64,000 nt of DNA, taken from assembly GCF_036010485.1 (NCBI RefSeq), contig NZ_CP108568.1, forward strand, positions 3,060,001 to 3,124,000. Reading direction: 5' to 3'. The translations under genes were made by a program, and so were the position numbers. The DNA is from Streptomyces sp. NBC_01198 (GTDB taxonomy: Bacteria; Actinomycetota; Actinomycetes; Streptomycetales; Streptomycetaceae). Positions 26,581 through 36,038 of this stretch are shown here, in pieces (the stretch's first letter is position 1; every line of letters begins with the position of its first letter). The notes under the pieces were generated by a model. It had not been told where the DNA came from, did not search any database, and saw only the letters and a program-made list of their open reading frames with translations.

Positions 26581-29500
26581 CTAGTCGCCGATGACGGTGC
26601 CGATCTGGTCCGGGTCGCTCATCGCGCCCGACCAGACCCTGACGTCCTGCACGCGTCCCGGCAGGTAGTGGCTCCAGGCGCCGTTGACGAACGCGTCGCC
26701 GATGGAGAAGAGCGAGGCGCCCTGGATCACGGTGTACGGCTGCTCGTCCTCGGGCGCGACGCCCATGTACAGCGCCGCCGTGCCCGCCTGGGCGTCGAAG
26801 ACGCCGCTGACGCGGACCGCGCCCTCGCCGTTGGAGCCGTCACCGGTGTCGGCGCCGACCTCGACCTCGGAGGACGCGCCGGTGAAGGTGCCGTCGGCGT
26901 TGAGCCGGCCGAACAGCCAGCGGCTGGTCGGTACGGTCACCAGGTTCAGGTCGTCGTCCAGGACGGTGCTGCGCCCGGTGATCTGGTACCACAGCCCCCA
27001 GGCCGAGCCGTTGGCGCCGCGCTGCCCGGCGACCTGGGCGGTGTAGCCGTCCGGCTTGAGGAGCATCGCGTCCTGGTCGATCTGCACCTGGCTGGTGACG
27101 GTGAAGGACCCGGTCTCGTCCACCAGCGGACCCGCGGTCGCCGCCGCGTCGTTGGCGCCGTCCAGCACGATCGCGCCGTCCGCCAGCGAGGCGCCGTTGG
27201 ACAGGTTCAGCGGGTGGACGTAGCCGCTGCCGGTGTCGGCGAGCGAGGTCCCGGTCGCCGCCGGGTCGGGCTGCCACTGGGCGACGTTCTCGACGGCGGG
27301 CTTGCCGTCGGCGTCCAGCAGCTGGGCGTCGAGCGCGATCTCGTCGGGGGTCAGCGCGCGCTGCCACACCTCGGCCTCGTCGACCCGGCCCTTCCAGTTC
27401 TCCACGAACGTGCCGGTCTTCGGGTCCTTGTAGCGGCCGATCTCCAGCGGGCCGTCACTGGCGCCCGCGGTCGCCGCGGCCGGCAGCTGCACCGGAGCGC
27501 CCTGCGGCACCCCGTTCACGTACAGGCTGATGGTGTTGGCGTCCTTGTCGTAACTGGCGGCGACATGCGTCCACACCCCCGGCACGACGTCGGTGCCGCC
27601 GTTGACGCCCAGCCAGGTGGCCGTGCCGGACTGCGGCCAGGTCCACAGGAAGACCCAGCGGTGCACGCCCGGCGAGTAGCGCAGCGTGAAGCTGCTCTTG
27701 TCGGTGCTGGTCTGGGACAGGATCGAGTGGTAGGCGGTGGTGTCGGTGAGGTTGACCCAGGCGGCGACGGTGAAGGAGTCCTGGGTGTTGACCACCGGGC
27801 CCGCCGTCTCGGCGTAGCCGGTCTGCTGGTCGCTGACGGTGGTGTCGTTCAGCCACAGCGAGTTGTCGCCCGCGCCGCGCCGGCCCAGGCTCGACCAGCC
27901 GGCGCCGGCGTTGTGCAGGGTCGCGGGGTGCCGGGAGCCGGCCGCGGTGGCGGTGTCGGCGGCGGTGACGGCGCCGCTGCCGGGGGCGGAGTCGTCGAAG
28001 TGCCAGCGGCTGACCGCGTCGGCGCCCTCGGCGACCTTGAACGCGACGATCTGCTTGGTCCCCCACCGGCCGCTGCCGACGTCGTCCATCGCCCGCACCT
28101 GCAGTTGCTGGGTGCCGGTCAGCTGCGGGGTGACGTTCACCGTCACCGGGCCCGCGCCCTTGATCGTCGCCGACCAGGCACCGCTGGCCAGCTTGTACTG
28201 GAAGCCGGTGACCTTGTCACCGGTGGCCGCGGCGAAGGTGAAGGAGCCGGCCTTGCCGGGCCCGCCGGCGGCCTGGCAGTCGTTGGTGGTGCAGGAGGTG
28301 TAGGGGCCGTTGAAGGTCACCGTGGGCGCCTTCGGCGCGGTCGTGTCGATCTTGAAGTAGCACCAGCCGGTGGTGGTCACCGTGCTGTGCGAGTTGACGT
28401 GCGTGCTCTGGTTGTCCTCGTACGACCAGGTGGACGCCGCGATGCGGTACAGCGGCCCCTCGGACAGCGTGATCGGGGACGGGGCGCTGACCGTGCCGTT
28501 GTCGCCGGCGAAGTCCGGTGCCATCGGCCTTATCGGCTCGGTCACCACCGACCAGGTGCCGGAGCTCAGCTGCTGCTGCACGGTGAAGTCGACCCGCAGC
28601 TTGGCGGGGGCGCCGGCCGAGCTGCCGCCGGAGGCGACCCGGGGGTGGGCGGTGAACTGCGGGTGCGGGTCGCCGACCACGTCGGGCGCCGCCGAGTTGG
28701 GCTCGCAGCTGACGCCGGTGCCCTCCAGGATGCCCGCGGAGGTGGGCGGCACCGGCACGCCGACATAGTTCACGGTCAGCGTCGCGTTGTTCTTGAAGCG
28801 CTTCCAGGCCGAGGTGTCGCCCTCGTCGTGGGCCCGCAGCTCCAGGGTGAGCTTGGCGAACTTGCCGGCCGCGAAGTCACGGACGGTCGGGGTCAGGTTC
28901 TCGTCGCTCTCCGCCGGGTTGTCCTTGAACTCGATCGGCGCGTCGGGCGAGTCCGGGTCGCAGGTGGAGCCGCGGCCGGCCGAGAACGACTCGTCGACCA
29001 TCCAGTCCAGTTCCTTGGGCCGCGACGCCCAGGTGGTCGAGGACGAGATGTTGTTCGTCCGCACCAGGTCGGTCTGCCGGGGCGAGCACTGGAAGGCCCA
29101 GGGGGACGTCACCCGGAAGGTCGCCGACAGTACCTGCTTGCCCTTGAGATTTCCCGGGGTGAATTGGAAGTAAAGCCGCTGCACGTATCCGGGGCCGCAC
29201 GGGTAATCGCCCCACTGCCCGCATTTACCGTCGCCCTCGCCATTCGTGCCGTTGGCCCAGCCGTAATCCTCATAACCGTCGCTGCGCAGCAGGGTGTGCT
29301 CGGGGACGCCGGAGGCGAGGCCGATGTTCGGGTCGATGTAGAGCGGGTAGGCCGCCGGGTCGGTCTGCTTCAGCAGCGACGCGTCGGGGGCCAGGGCGAG
29401 CGCGTCGCCCGAGACGGTGAGCGGTACGTCCGCGGCGCCGGCGCCCGGCGCGGGGCCGTCCACGGCGGAGGCGGGGGGCAGGGGGGCCGCGGGCTGTCGG

Positions 29501-30345
29501 GCGGCACTCCCCGCCGCGCCCGTCGCCTCCGGCCGCGCCCCCGACCCGGCCTTGGGCCGGGCGGCCCTGGCCGCCTGCTGGGCGGCGGGTCCGGTGCCGC
29601 GGGAGTCCCACATCTGGGCGGGCGGCGCGGTGAAGACCTGCTTGCCGTCGGCGTCGACGCCGGACAGGCCGCCGCCGGCCACCTGGTCGATCCGCAGGCC
29701 GCTGCTCCGCACGCCGAAGTCGATCTTCTTCAGGTCCTCGCCGGCGGCCGCAGGCGTCTTGACCACCAGCAGTTCGCGGTAGCCCTGCACCGACGCGGTC
29801 AGCCGCAGGTCCACCCCGGGCAGGACGTCGGGGTAGACCGCGCTGTCCCCGTCGAGCACGGGCCGGGGCAGCGCTCCCGGCCAGGTCAGCGCGATGGCCG
29901 TACTGCCGCTGCCGATCCTGACCATCGGGGCCGCGCCGCCGCCGGAGAAGGCCAGGTCGACCATCGCGGCCTTGGGCCCGACCGTCCCGTCCGCCCGCAC
30001 CTGGAGCGTCGGGTCGGGCGCGGTCCAGCCGCCGCCCGCGGCGCGCACCCGCACCGGCACGGCGGACTGCTCCTGGGTGTACGTGTAGCCGTCGGGGTTG
30101 GCGTAGGTGGTCGCGAACTCCGTCCGGTCCCCCGTGACCTCCACCCGCGTGCCGCTGGCCGCGGCCCGCGCGGAGGCGGTCCTGGCGTCACCGCCCGGCG
30201 CCGCCGCACCCTGCCGCCCGGTGTCCGCGACGGCGGCCGACCCCCCGAGTGCCGGCAGCACCGACAGCAGCCCCGCCGCGGCGGCGACCGCGACCACCGG
30301 TCTGAGCCGCCCAGGCCCGCGCCGACGTATTCCACTCCGCTTCAC
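26581..30345 (-). CDS. Secreted LamG-domain protein upstream of the Rhs gene
   Basis: 1254 residues from GTG at 30345, with a GGGGTGGG stretch upstream. The signal peptide is VVAVAAAAGLLSVLPALGGSAAVA. The front (about 70-270) is a beta-rich region common in actinomycete Rhs-linked proteins (YANPDGYTYTQEQSAVPVR). A central region carries FKDNPAESDENLTPTVRDF and Ig-like segments (PKAPTVTFNGPY). LamG/concanavalin-like domains lie near 830-1010 (DSFTVAAWVNL, WTHVAASYD, EIGRYKD, VDEAEVWQRALT) and 1060-1250. LamG folds bind sugars or proteins. Immediate association with an Rhs gene suggests a shared secreted or surface complex. No catalytic residues are recognised. It may be a partner or a separate adhesin. 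Confidence 0.88.
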   Translation of the reverse strand: MKRSGIRRRGPGRLRPVVAVAAAAGLLSVLPALGGSAAVADTGRQGAAAPGGDARTASARAAASGTRVEVTGDRTEFATTYANPDGYTYTQEQSAVPVRVRAAGGGWTAPDPTLQVRADGTVGPKAAMVDLAFSGGGAAPMVRIGSGSTAIALTWPGALPRPVLDGDSAVYPDVLPGVDLRLTASVQGYRELLVVKTPAAAGEDLKKIDFGVRSSGLRIDQVAGGGLSGVDADGKQVFTAPPAQMWDSRGTGPAAQQAARAARPKAGSGARPEATGAAGSAARQPAAPLPPASAVDGPAPGAGAADVPLTVSGDALALAPDASLLKQTDPAAYPLYIDPNIGLASGVPEHTLLRSDGYEDYGWANGTNGEGDGKCGQWGDYPCGPGYVQRLYFQFTPGNLKGKQVLSATFRVTSPWAFQCSPRQTDLVRTNNISSSTTWASRPKELDWMVDESFSAGRGSTCDPDSPDAPIEFKDNPAESDENLTPTVRDFAAGKFAKLTLELRAHDEGDTSAWKRFKNNATLTVNYVGVPVPPTSAGILEGTGVSCEPNSAAPDVVGDPHPQFTAHPRVASGGSSAGAPAKLRVDFTVQQQLSSGTWSVVTEPIRPMAPDFAGDNGTVSAPSPITLSEGPLYRIAASTWSYEDNQSTHVNSHSTVTTTGWCYFKIDTTAPKAPTVTFNGPYTSCTTNDCQAAGGPGKAGSFTFAAATGDKVTGFQYKLASGAWSATIKGAGPVTVNVTPQLTGTQQLQVRAMDDVGSGRWGTKQIVAFKVAEGADAVSRWHFDDSAPGSGAVTAADTATAAGSRHPATLHNAGAGWSSLGRRGAGDNSLWLNDTTVSDQQTGYAETAGPVVNTQDSFTVAAWVNLTDTTAYHSILSQTSTDKSSFTLRYSPGVHRWVFLWTWPQSGTATWLGVNGGTDVVPGVWTHVAASYDKDANTISLYVNGVPQGAPVQLPAAATAGASDGPLEIGRYKDPKTGTFVENWKGRVDEAEVWQRALTPDEIALDAQLLDADGKPAVENVAQWQPDPAATGTSLADTGSGYVHPLNLSNGASLADGAIVLDGANDAAATAGPLVDETGSFTVTSQVQIDQDAMLLKPDGYTAQVAGQRGANGSAWGLWYQITGRSTVLDDDLNLVTVPTSRWLFGRLNADGTFTGASSEVEVGADTGDGSNGEGAVRVSGVFDAQAGTAALYMGVAPEDEQPYTVIQGASLFSIGDAFVNGAWSHYLPGRVQDVRVWSGAMSDPDQIGTVIGD

Positions 30346-30601
30346 AATACCCACCCCACGAGCGCCTGCGAAAATACAAACGCCGTAAGAAAAGCATCGG
30401 TGAACGAGCACCGTCAATAGCGAAATTTGAGGTTCGCATTACGCCCGGTAAATACCCCCGGTGGGGTTAATTCCAGGTGAACCGCGGGTGCGTGACCGGT
30501 AATGCAGCGGAGTGCGGACGGCACGTGTCCCGGTAAAGCCGCGACCGAGGAAAGCAGCGGGACGCAGGGGGCGGCTGGGGCGCAGCCGAACGCCCCGCCG
30601 G
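30346..30601. other. Promoter region of the LamG gene
   Basis: This gap is markedly richer in A/T than its surroundings (30360-30470). A TTGACG box lies on the minus strand at 30412-30417, but no convincing -10 box stands 16-18 bases away. No gene is seen. Confidence 0.35.
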
Positions 30602-31513
30602 TCAGCGCAGGGTGACCTGCGCGGGCCCGCGGAAGGGGGCCAGCGACAGCACGGTCGGCGGGGTGCGCAGGCCGTCGTCAGTGGTGAACAGCTCGCGGGC
30701 GGCCGCCACGTCCACGTCGGGGCCCGCGGTGACCGCGGCCGCCCGGTCGTAGAGCGCGCGGATCTCGTCGGTCATCTCGCTCTCGCTGCCCGCGCCGGTG
30801 CCCCAGATGTCCCACAGCAGCGTCTCGGCCTTGTTCAGCGCCGCCAGGTCGAGGCGGACGTTGCCCGCGACGAACCAGGAGCCGATCATCGGGTGCTCCT
30901 CCAGGGCCAGCCCGAAGCTCTCCGCGGCGGCCTCCCCGGCGCGGATCTGCTGCCAGGCCCGGCCGGCGACCAGGAAGCGGTCCCGGGGGACGTCCATCGG
31001 GTCGAAGTCCACGGCGTACCGCTCGGGGTCGGCGAGCTGCGGGTCGGCGAGCAGCCAGCCGCGCGCGTCGTCCCAGTATTCGGTGACGACGTGGTCCCAG
31101 TGGAAGCCGTCGTCGGAGAAGTAGTCGGCGAATCCGGACCGCAGCCGGGCGGGTATCCCCGCGTGCCGCAGGAACGACACGTGCAGCAGCGTGAAGTCCC
31201 GGCAGATCCCGATGAACCGGTCGGACCACTCCCGGCGGCAGGACAGCGCGCGCCCGTCGCGGGCGACGATCAGCCCGAGGATGTCGTCCACGTACCGCGT
31301 CTCGGCGTCGTCCCGCAGCCGGTCCTCGGCGATCGGCACGCCGAAGTGCCTGCCCTCCACCCGGTGCAGGATCAGGTCCCGCACCACGCGGGCCAGTTCG
31401 GCCGGGTCGCGGGGCAGCTCCGCGTACAGCCCGGCGTGGGCGCCCGGGTCGGACGTGACGCTCTGCTCGCGGTAGTACGCGGCGACGTCGGGCGCGAGAC
31501 GGGGAGCGGGCAT
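30602..31513 (-). CDS. Transglutaminase-like superfamily protein
   Basis: 303 residues from ATG at 31513, with GGAGGA upstream. The transglutaminase-fold triad is visible: Cys104 in GICRDFT, His141 in WDHVVTEYW and Asp157 in LLADPQ. No signal peptide or membrane helix is seen, so it is likely cytoplasmic. Proteins of this type act as cysteine proteases or amide-modifying enzymes on unknown peptides. It is transcribed alone, between the LamG gene and the response regulator. Substrate is not predictable. Confidence 0.85.
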   Translation of the reverse strand: MPAPRLAPDVAAYYREQSVTSDPGAHAGLYAELPRDPAELARVVRDLILHRVEGRHFGVPIAEDRLRDDAETRYVDDILGLIVARDGRALSCRREWSDRFIGICRDFTLLHVSFLRHAGIPARLRSGFADYFSDDGFHWDHVVTEYWDDARGWLLADPQLADPERYAVDFDPMDVPRDRFLVAGRAWQQIRAGEAAAESFGLALEEHPMIGSWFVAGNVRLDLAALNKAETLLWDIWGTGAGSESEMTDEIRALYDRAAAVTAGPDVDVAAARELFTTDDGLRTPPTVLSLAPFRGPAQVTLR

Positions 31514-31653
31514 GGCGGTCCTCCGGGGCGGATTCGGGCACACGTTCGATTCACGGGCCGCTGCGCCCCACCGTGTCAAATCCCGCGCGGCACTGTCCAG
31601 AGCGCCGGACCGCGTGGACGGCCCGCCGCACCGGCGGCGGGGTCAGCCGGGGG

Positions 31654-32346
31654 TCAGACCAGCCGGCGGGCCGTCGCCCAGCGGGTGAGTTCGTGGCGGT
31701 TGGAGAGCTGGAGCTTGCGCAGCACCGCCGAGACGTGGGACTCGACGGTCTTCACCGAGATGAACAGCTGCTTGGCGATCTCCTTGTACGCGTAGCCGCG
31801 GGCGATCAGCCGCAGGACCTGGCGTTCGCGCTGGGTCAGCCGGTCCAGGTCCTCGTCCACCGGCGGGGCGTCGGTGGAGGCGAAGGCGTCCAGCACGAAG
31901 CCGGCCAGCCGCGGGGAGAAGACGGCGTCGCCGTCGCGGACGCGGAAGATGGAGTTGATCAGGTCGGGTCCGGTGATGGTCTTGGTGACGTAGCCGCGGG
32001 CGCCGCCGCGGATGACGCCGATGACGTCCTCGGCCGCGTCGGAGACGGACAGCGCCAGGAAGCGCACCGGGTGTTCGGGGTCGGCGGCCAGCGCGGCGCA
32101 GCGGCGCAGCACCTCGACGCCGCCGCCGCCGGGGAGGTGGACGTCGAGCAGGACGACCTCGGGGCGGGTCGCGGTGACCACCGCCACCGCCTGGTCGACG
32201 TCGGCGGCCTCGCCGACGACCTCGACGCCGGTCTCCGCGGTGGCGCCGATCTCGGCCTGCACGCCCGTGCGGAACATCCGGTGGTCGTCCACCAGCACCA
32301 CCCTGACGTGCCGTTCTTCCTGCGGGGCCGATTCCGTGTCCGTCAT
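31654..32346 (-). CDS. NarL/LuxR-type response regulator
   Basis: 230 residues from ATG at 32346, overlapping the kinase stop in ATGA. The receiver domain has Asp68 in VVLLDVHLPGG with the acidic pair DD near residues 20-21. The C-terminal LuxR helix-turn-helix is LTQRERQVLRLIARGYAYKEIAKQLFISVKTVESH. It is the cognate regulator of the PspC-type histidine kinase, acting as a DNA-binding activator or repressor. The divergent PspC operon at 33853 is the natural first candidate target. Confidence 0.95.
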   Translation of the reverse strand: MTDTESAPQEERHVRVVLVDDHRMFRTGVQAEIGATAETGVEVVGEAADVDQAVAVVTATRPEVVLLDVHLPGGGGVEVLRRCAALAADPEHPVRFLALSVSDAAEDVIGVIRGGARGYVTKTITGPDLINSIFRVRDGDAVFSPRLAGFVLDAFASTDAPPVDEDLDRLTQRERQVLRLIARGYAYKEIAKQLFISVKTVESHVSAVLRKLQLSNRHELTRWATARRLV

Positions 32347-33713
32347 GCCGCCACCCTCTCCATCTCCAGTTCGACTTCCGTGCCGCCGCCGGGGGCGGCG
32401 CGCAGCCGTGCCTCGCCGCCGTTGCGCCGCATCCGGCCGATGATCGATTCCCTGACGCCCATCCGGTCGTCCGGCACCGCGTCGAGGTCGAAGCCGGGTC
32501 CGTGGTCGCGCACCGACACGAACACCTGGCCGTCCTCGACCTCGGCGTAGACCTGGACCGCCGCCCCGCCACCGTACTTGGCGCCGTTCACCATGGCTTC
32601 CCGCGCGGCCTGCACGGTGGCGACGAGGCGGTCGTCCAGCGGGCAGTCGCCGACGCAGACCACCTCCACCGGCACCCCGTGCGCGTCCTCCACCTCGGCG
32701 GCGGCGGCCCGTACGGCGTCGGCCAGCGTCGTCGGCTCGTCGTCGCGGCCGGTGCCCTCGGGGCGGTAGAGCCAGGCGCGCAGCTCGCGTTCCTGGGCGC
32801 GGGCCAGCCGGGAGACCTCGCGCGGGTCGTCGGCGTGCCGCTGGATCAGGGTGAGGGTGTGCAGCACGGAGTCGTGCACGTGCGCGGCGACCTCGGCCCG
32901 TTCCTGGGCGCGGATGCGCATCAGCCGCTCCGCCGACAGGTCCTGCGTCATCCGCACCAGGTAGGGGCCGGCGATCAGCGCGACACCGACCAGCACGGCG
33001 AGCGCGGCCTGCAGGATGCCGCCGAGGTGGGTGCCGGTGCCGCGCACCACGATGAAGCCGGTGACGCCGGCGACGACCAGCGCGACACCGCCCGCCGCGC
33101 GTACCAGCGGCCAGAAGCGCTTGCCGTGGCTCATCTCGACCCAGCGGGCCTTGCGGGCGTTGTCGGCCTGCCGCCACACCAGCGCCACGCCGAGGCCGAC
33201 GATCAGCAGCGGCCAGACCGCGCGGTTGGCGGCGCCGAGGTTGAGGTTGTCGATCAGGATGCCGGTGCCGACCGCGAGCGCGATCAGCGCCATCACCTGG
33301 CCCTTGTCGGGGCGTTTGCCGGCCAGCCAGGAGCGGGCGTCGCGCGGCTCCTTCGCCTCGGCGACCCCGCCGATGCCCAGCGGCACGAAGAACCAGAAGA
33401 CGGCGTAGAGGAGCACGCCGATGCCGTTGAAGGCGGCCAGCACCAGGAACAGCGCCCGCACCCACAGCACGGGCAGCCCGAGGTGACCGGCCAGGCCGCG
33501 GGCGACGCCGCCGACCATCCGGCCCTCGGAGCTGCGGTAGAGCTTGCGCACCCCGGCGTCCGCGGGGTCGGGCGGGTTGAGGAACGACGCACCCGTCGGG
33601 CCGCCGGTGGCCGTACGGTCCCCCAGGCGCGCACCGGACGTACGCTCGCCGGGCCGCGTACCGCCGCCCGGCGGTCCCGTGTGCGCCCCCGGCGGGGCGC
33701 TGCTCGCTGACAT
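32343..33713 (-). CDS. PspC-domain sensor histidine kinase (HisKA_3 type)
   Basis: 456 residues from ATG at 33713. A GTG five codons earlier is an alternative, because GGGGG lies very close to the ATG. After a disordered N-terminus, a PspC domain (RSSEGRMVGGVARGLAGHLG) merges into the first helices. About five membrane segments follow (about 80-105, 130-170, 195-245). The dimerisation/phospho-acceptor box is AEVAAHVHDSVLHTL, and the ATPase has DHGPGF and GGGTEVEL. Envelope-stress sensing is the usual role of PspC. It is co-transcribed with the response regulator and divergent from another PspC protein. Confidence 0.93.
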   Translation of the reverse strand: MSASSAPPGAHTGPPGGGTRPGERTSGARLGDRTATGGPTGASFLNPPDPADAGVRKLYRSSEGRMVGGVARGLAGHLGLPVLWVRALFLVLAAFNGIGVLLYAVFWFFVPLGIGGVAEAKEPRDARSWLAGKRPDKGQVMALIALAVGTGILIDNLNLGAANRAVWPLLIVGLGVALVWRQADNARKARWVEMSHGKRFWPLVRAAGGVALVVAGVTGFIVVRGTGTHLGGILQAALAVLVGVALIAGPYLVRMTQDLSAERLMRIRAQERAEVAAHVHDSVLHTLTLIQRHADDPREVSRLARAQERELRAWLYRPEGTGRDDEPTTLADAVRAAAAEVEDAHGVPVEVVCVGDCPLDDRLVATVQAAREAMVNGAKYGGGAAVQVYAEVEDGQVFVSVRDHGPGFDLDAVPDDRMGVRESIIGRMRRNGGEARLRAAPGGGTEVELEMERVAA

Positions 33714-33852
33714 ACCCCCGATCGTCACACGTCCGGCCCTGTCGGGGCATCAGGGTCGATCCCCCAAGGGTTGCCCCGGGTGAGGGACCAGGGTCGGATC
33801 AGGGTCCTTCCAGGGTCGCGGTGGGTGCCGGGCGGCGCCGGGAGCGGCCACC

Positions 33853-35157
33853 ATGGGGGACATGACGCAAGAGCCGCACGACGAGGTGCCACCGGTTGGT
33901 GCCGCCCGCGCCCCCGCCGAGGAGAGCGGCCCGCACGGGGAGGGCCGGCCGCGGATCACCCGTGGCCGGGATCACAAGGTGCTGGCGGGCGTCTGCGACG
34001 GGGCGGGCCGCTACTTCGGCATCGACCCGGTGATCTTCCGGATCGTGCTCGCCGTGCTGTCGCTGACCGGCGGCATCGGTCTGATCGTCTACGGCATGGG
34101 CTGGCTGGTCATCCCGCAGGAGGGTGAGGAGCAGAGCGAGGCGCACCGGCTGATGTCCGGCCGCATCGAGGGCGCGCCGCTGACCGCGGTGCTGATGACG
34201 CTGGTCGGCTGCGGCCTCTACGCCTCGATGCTCGGCAACGGCGCCAACCAGGCCTTCTCGCTCATCCTGCTGTTCGCCACCGCGGGCGCCGTCTACTGGT
34301 CGATGCAGCGCCGGCGGGCGCCCGGCGAGACCGCCTCGCCCGTGACGGCCGCGGCCGTGGTCGACGCGCCGCCCGCCGTCCAGGCGCCGCCGGAGCCCGG
34401 CGGGTCGCCGTCCTGGTGGCGCGACCCGCTGTCGAAGGACCAGCCCGGCTACCTGTGGGGCCCCGACGACGGGCCCTACGGCGACCTGGACCGGCAGGCG
34501 TGGCAGGACAGGAAGAAGGCGGTCAGGCAGGGGCGCGAGCGCAACTGGCCGTTCTCGCTGGCGGTCTTCCTGCTGATGCTGACCGCGCTCGGGGTCGGCA
34601 CCGGGGTGTCCTGGCCCTACCAGCCGGCCCGCGCCAGCGCGGAGATCGGCCTGGCGGCCGCGCTCGGCGTGCTGGGCACCGCCTTCGTGTTCGCGTCCTT
34701 CGCCGGACGGGCCAGGGGCGGCCCGGTCTTCTTCTCGGTGCTGATACTGGCCGGGCTGGTCGGCGCCACCGCGCTGCCCAGGACCGGCCACGGCGTCGGC
34801 AGCACCGCCTGGCGGCCGGGCAGCGCCGCCGCCGTGCAGCCGGAGTACGAGCGCGGCACCGGACGCGGCCTGCTCGACCTGACCGCGGTCCCGCTGGGCG
34901 GCACCACCGTGCACACCCACCTCAAGGTGGGCGCCGGCCAGGCGGAAGTGCTGCTGCCCCCGGGCGCCACCGTGGTGCTCGACTACGACCTCGGCGTCGG
35001 TGAGACCGTGCTGCCGGGAAAGGTGAACGACGGCGTGGACCTCAAGACCGGACAGCACCGCACGGTGACCCTGGAGCCGCCGGCCGGCACCGCGTCGACC
35101 GGCACCCTCGACCTGCAGATCGAGGTCGGCGTGGGCCAGGTCAAGGTGGTCCGGTGA
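33853..35157 (+). CDS. PspC-domain membrane protein
   Basis: 434 residues from ATG at 33853 (a second ATG three codons on is possible). A PspC domain occupies residues about 35-95 (ITRGRDHKVLAGVCDGAGRYFGID, then helix). Further helices lie near 110-150 and four more at about 230-310. The C-terminal soluble domain (about 340-434) has repeated beta patterns (VGAGQAEVLLPPGATVVLDYDLGVGE ... QIEVGVGQVKVV) resembling LiaF-like C-terminal domains. That family signals cell-envelope stress. The divergent PspC kinase and regulator make a complete sensing unit. It overlaps the next small gene by 4 bases. Confidence 0.9.
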   Translation: MGDMTQEPHDEVPPVGAARAPAEESGPHGEGRPRITRGRDHKVLAGVCDGAGRYFGIDPVIFRIVLAVLSLTGGIGLIVYGMGWLVIPQEGEEQSEAHRLMSGRIEGAPLTAVLMTLVGCGLYASMLGNGANQAFSLILLFATAGAVYWSMQRRRAPGETASPVTAAAVVDAPPAVQAPPEPGGSPSWWRDPLSKDQPGYLWGPDDGPYGDLDRQAWQDRKKAVRQGRERNWPFSLAVFLLMLTALGVGTGVSWPYQPARASAEIGLAAALGVLGTAFVFASFAGRARGGPVFFSVLILAGLVGATALPRTGHGVGSTAWRPGSAAAVQPEYERGTGRGLLDLTAVPLGGTTVHTHLKVGAGQAEVLLPPGATVVLDYDLGVGETVLPGKVNDGVDLKTGQHRTVTLEPPAGTASTGTLDLQIEVGVGQVKVVR

Positions 35158-35372
35158 GACGGCACCGCTTCGAGCCCGCCGCCCTGGTCATGGGCCTGGT
35201 CCTGCTGACCCTGGCGGTCTTCTTCCTGCTGGACGCGGGCGGCGTGTGGGACCTGCGCCCGTCCCGCTCCGGCCCGCTGGCCCTCGGCGGCCTGGCACTG
35301 GCCGCCGCGGCCGGCACCGTCACGCAGGGGGCGCGGACCGTACGGGCCCGCCGTGGACGCCGGCGGCCGTAG
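35154..35372 (+). CDS. Small membrane protein coupled to the PspC gene
   Basis: 72 residues from GTG at 35154 (VRRHRFEPAALVMGL), overlapping the PspC stop as GTGA. Two hydrophobic helices (about 10-28 and 42-58) flank an aspartate/tryptophan turn (DAGGVWDLRPSRSG). The tail is basic. No family recognised. Its coupling suggests a subunit of the PspC complex. Its 3' end overlaps the DoxX gene on the other strand by 53 bases. Confidence 0.75.
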   Translation: MRRHRFEPAALVMGLVLLTLAVFFLLDAGGVWDLRPSRSGPLALGGLALAAAAGTVTQGARTVRARRGRRRP

Positions 35373-35877
35373 CGGTCGCGGTACGCGCCCCCGGCACGGC
35401 CGCGGGCTCCCGGCGGGCGCGCAGCCGGCGGTCCAGCGAGAGCGTGGGCGCCCCGGCCAGCACCAGCGGCAGCCACGCCATCAGATACGCCAGGTCGTTG
35501 CCGTAGTAGTACGGCGTGGTGGACCAGCTCACCGTCAGCCACAGGCTCAGCGAGATCAGCGCCCCGCCGGTCGCCGCCACCCGCCCCAGCAGCCCGACCA
35601 GCGTGCCGAGCCCGACCGCCAGCTCCCCCAGCGCGATGGCGTACCCGAAGCCGTGCGGCGCCTTGAGCGCGAGGTCGATCATCCCGGGGATCGCCGCCGA
35701 GTCGTGCGACCCGTGCAGGATCTGCACCAGCGACCCGTTGGCGCTGTCGGTGAAGAAGGTGTCGCTGGTCAGCTTGTCGAGCCCGGCGTAGATGAAGGTC
35801 ACGCCCAGGAAGATCCGCAACGGCAGCAGCGCATGGCGTCTGGCGGCCTCCCGCCAGGTGTCGATCGTCTCGCGCAT
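35320..35877 (-). CDS. DoxX-family membrane protein
   Basis: 185 residues from ATG at 35877, with GGGAGA upstream. Four hydrophobic helices and the DoxX pattern LRIFLGVTFIYAGLDKL and LGELAVGLGTLVGLLGR are present. DoxX proteins are small inner-membrane proteins tied to redox and thiol stress, and in mycobacteria to an integral complex with superoxide dismutase and a thiosulfate sulfurtransferase. The C-terminal tail is disordered and Ala/Arg-rich. It is convergent with the small PspC-operon gene, and their ends overlap. Confidence 0.9.
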   Translation of the reverse strand: MRETIDTWREAARRHALLPLRIFLGVTFIYAGLDKLTSDTFFTDSANGSLVQILHGSHDSAAIPGMIDLALKAPHGFGYAIALGELAVGLGTLVGLLGRVAATGGALISLSLWLTVSWSTTPYYYGNDLAYLMAWLPLVLAGAPTLSLDRRLRARREPAAVPGARTATATAAGVHGGPVRSAPPA

Positions 35878-36010
35878 CGTCTCCCGCCTCTCCCGCCGCG
35901 CGCGTCGTGGGGTGGAAGCGGTCTTCCGGTGCGCCGGCGTCAGACAGTCATACGTACACCAGCGCGCTGTGACTCAACACCGGCGGGGGAAACCTGATCC
36001 GGCGGCGGGG

Positions 36011-36030
36011 CGGGCCGCCGGAGCGGCCCG
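36011..36030 (-). terminator. Hairpin terminator after guaA
   Basis: CGGGCCGC, loop CGGA, GCGGCCCG: a perfect 8-bp stem 9 bases beyond the guaA stop. Confidence 0.7.
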
Positions 36031-36038
36031 CGGGGGGA

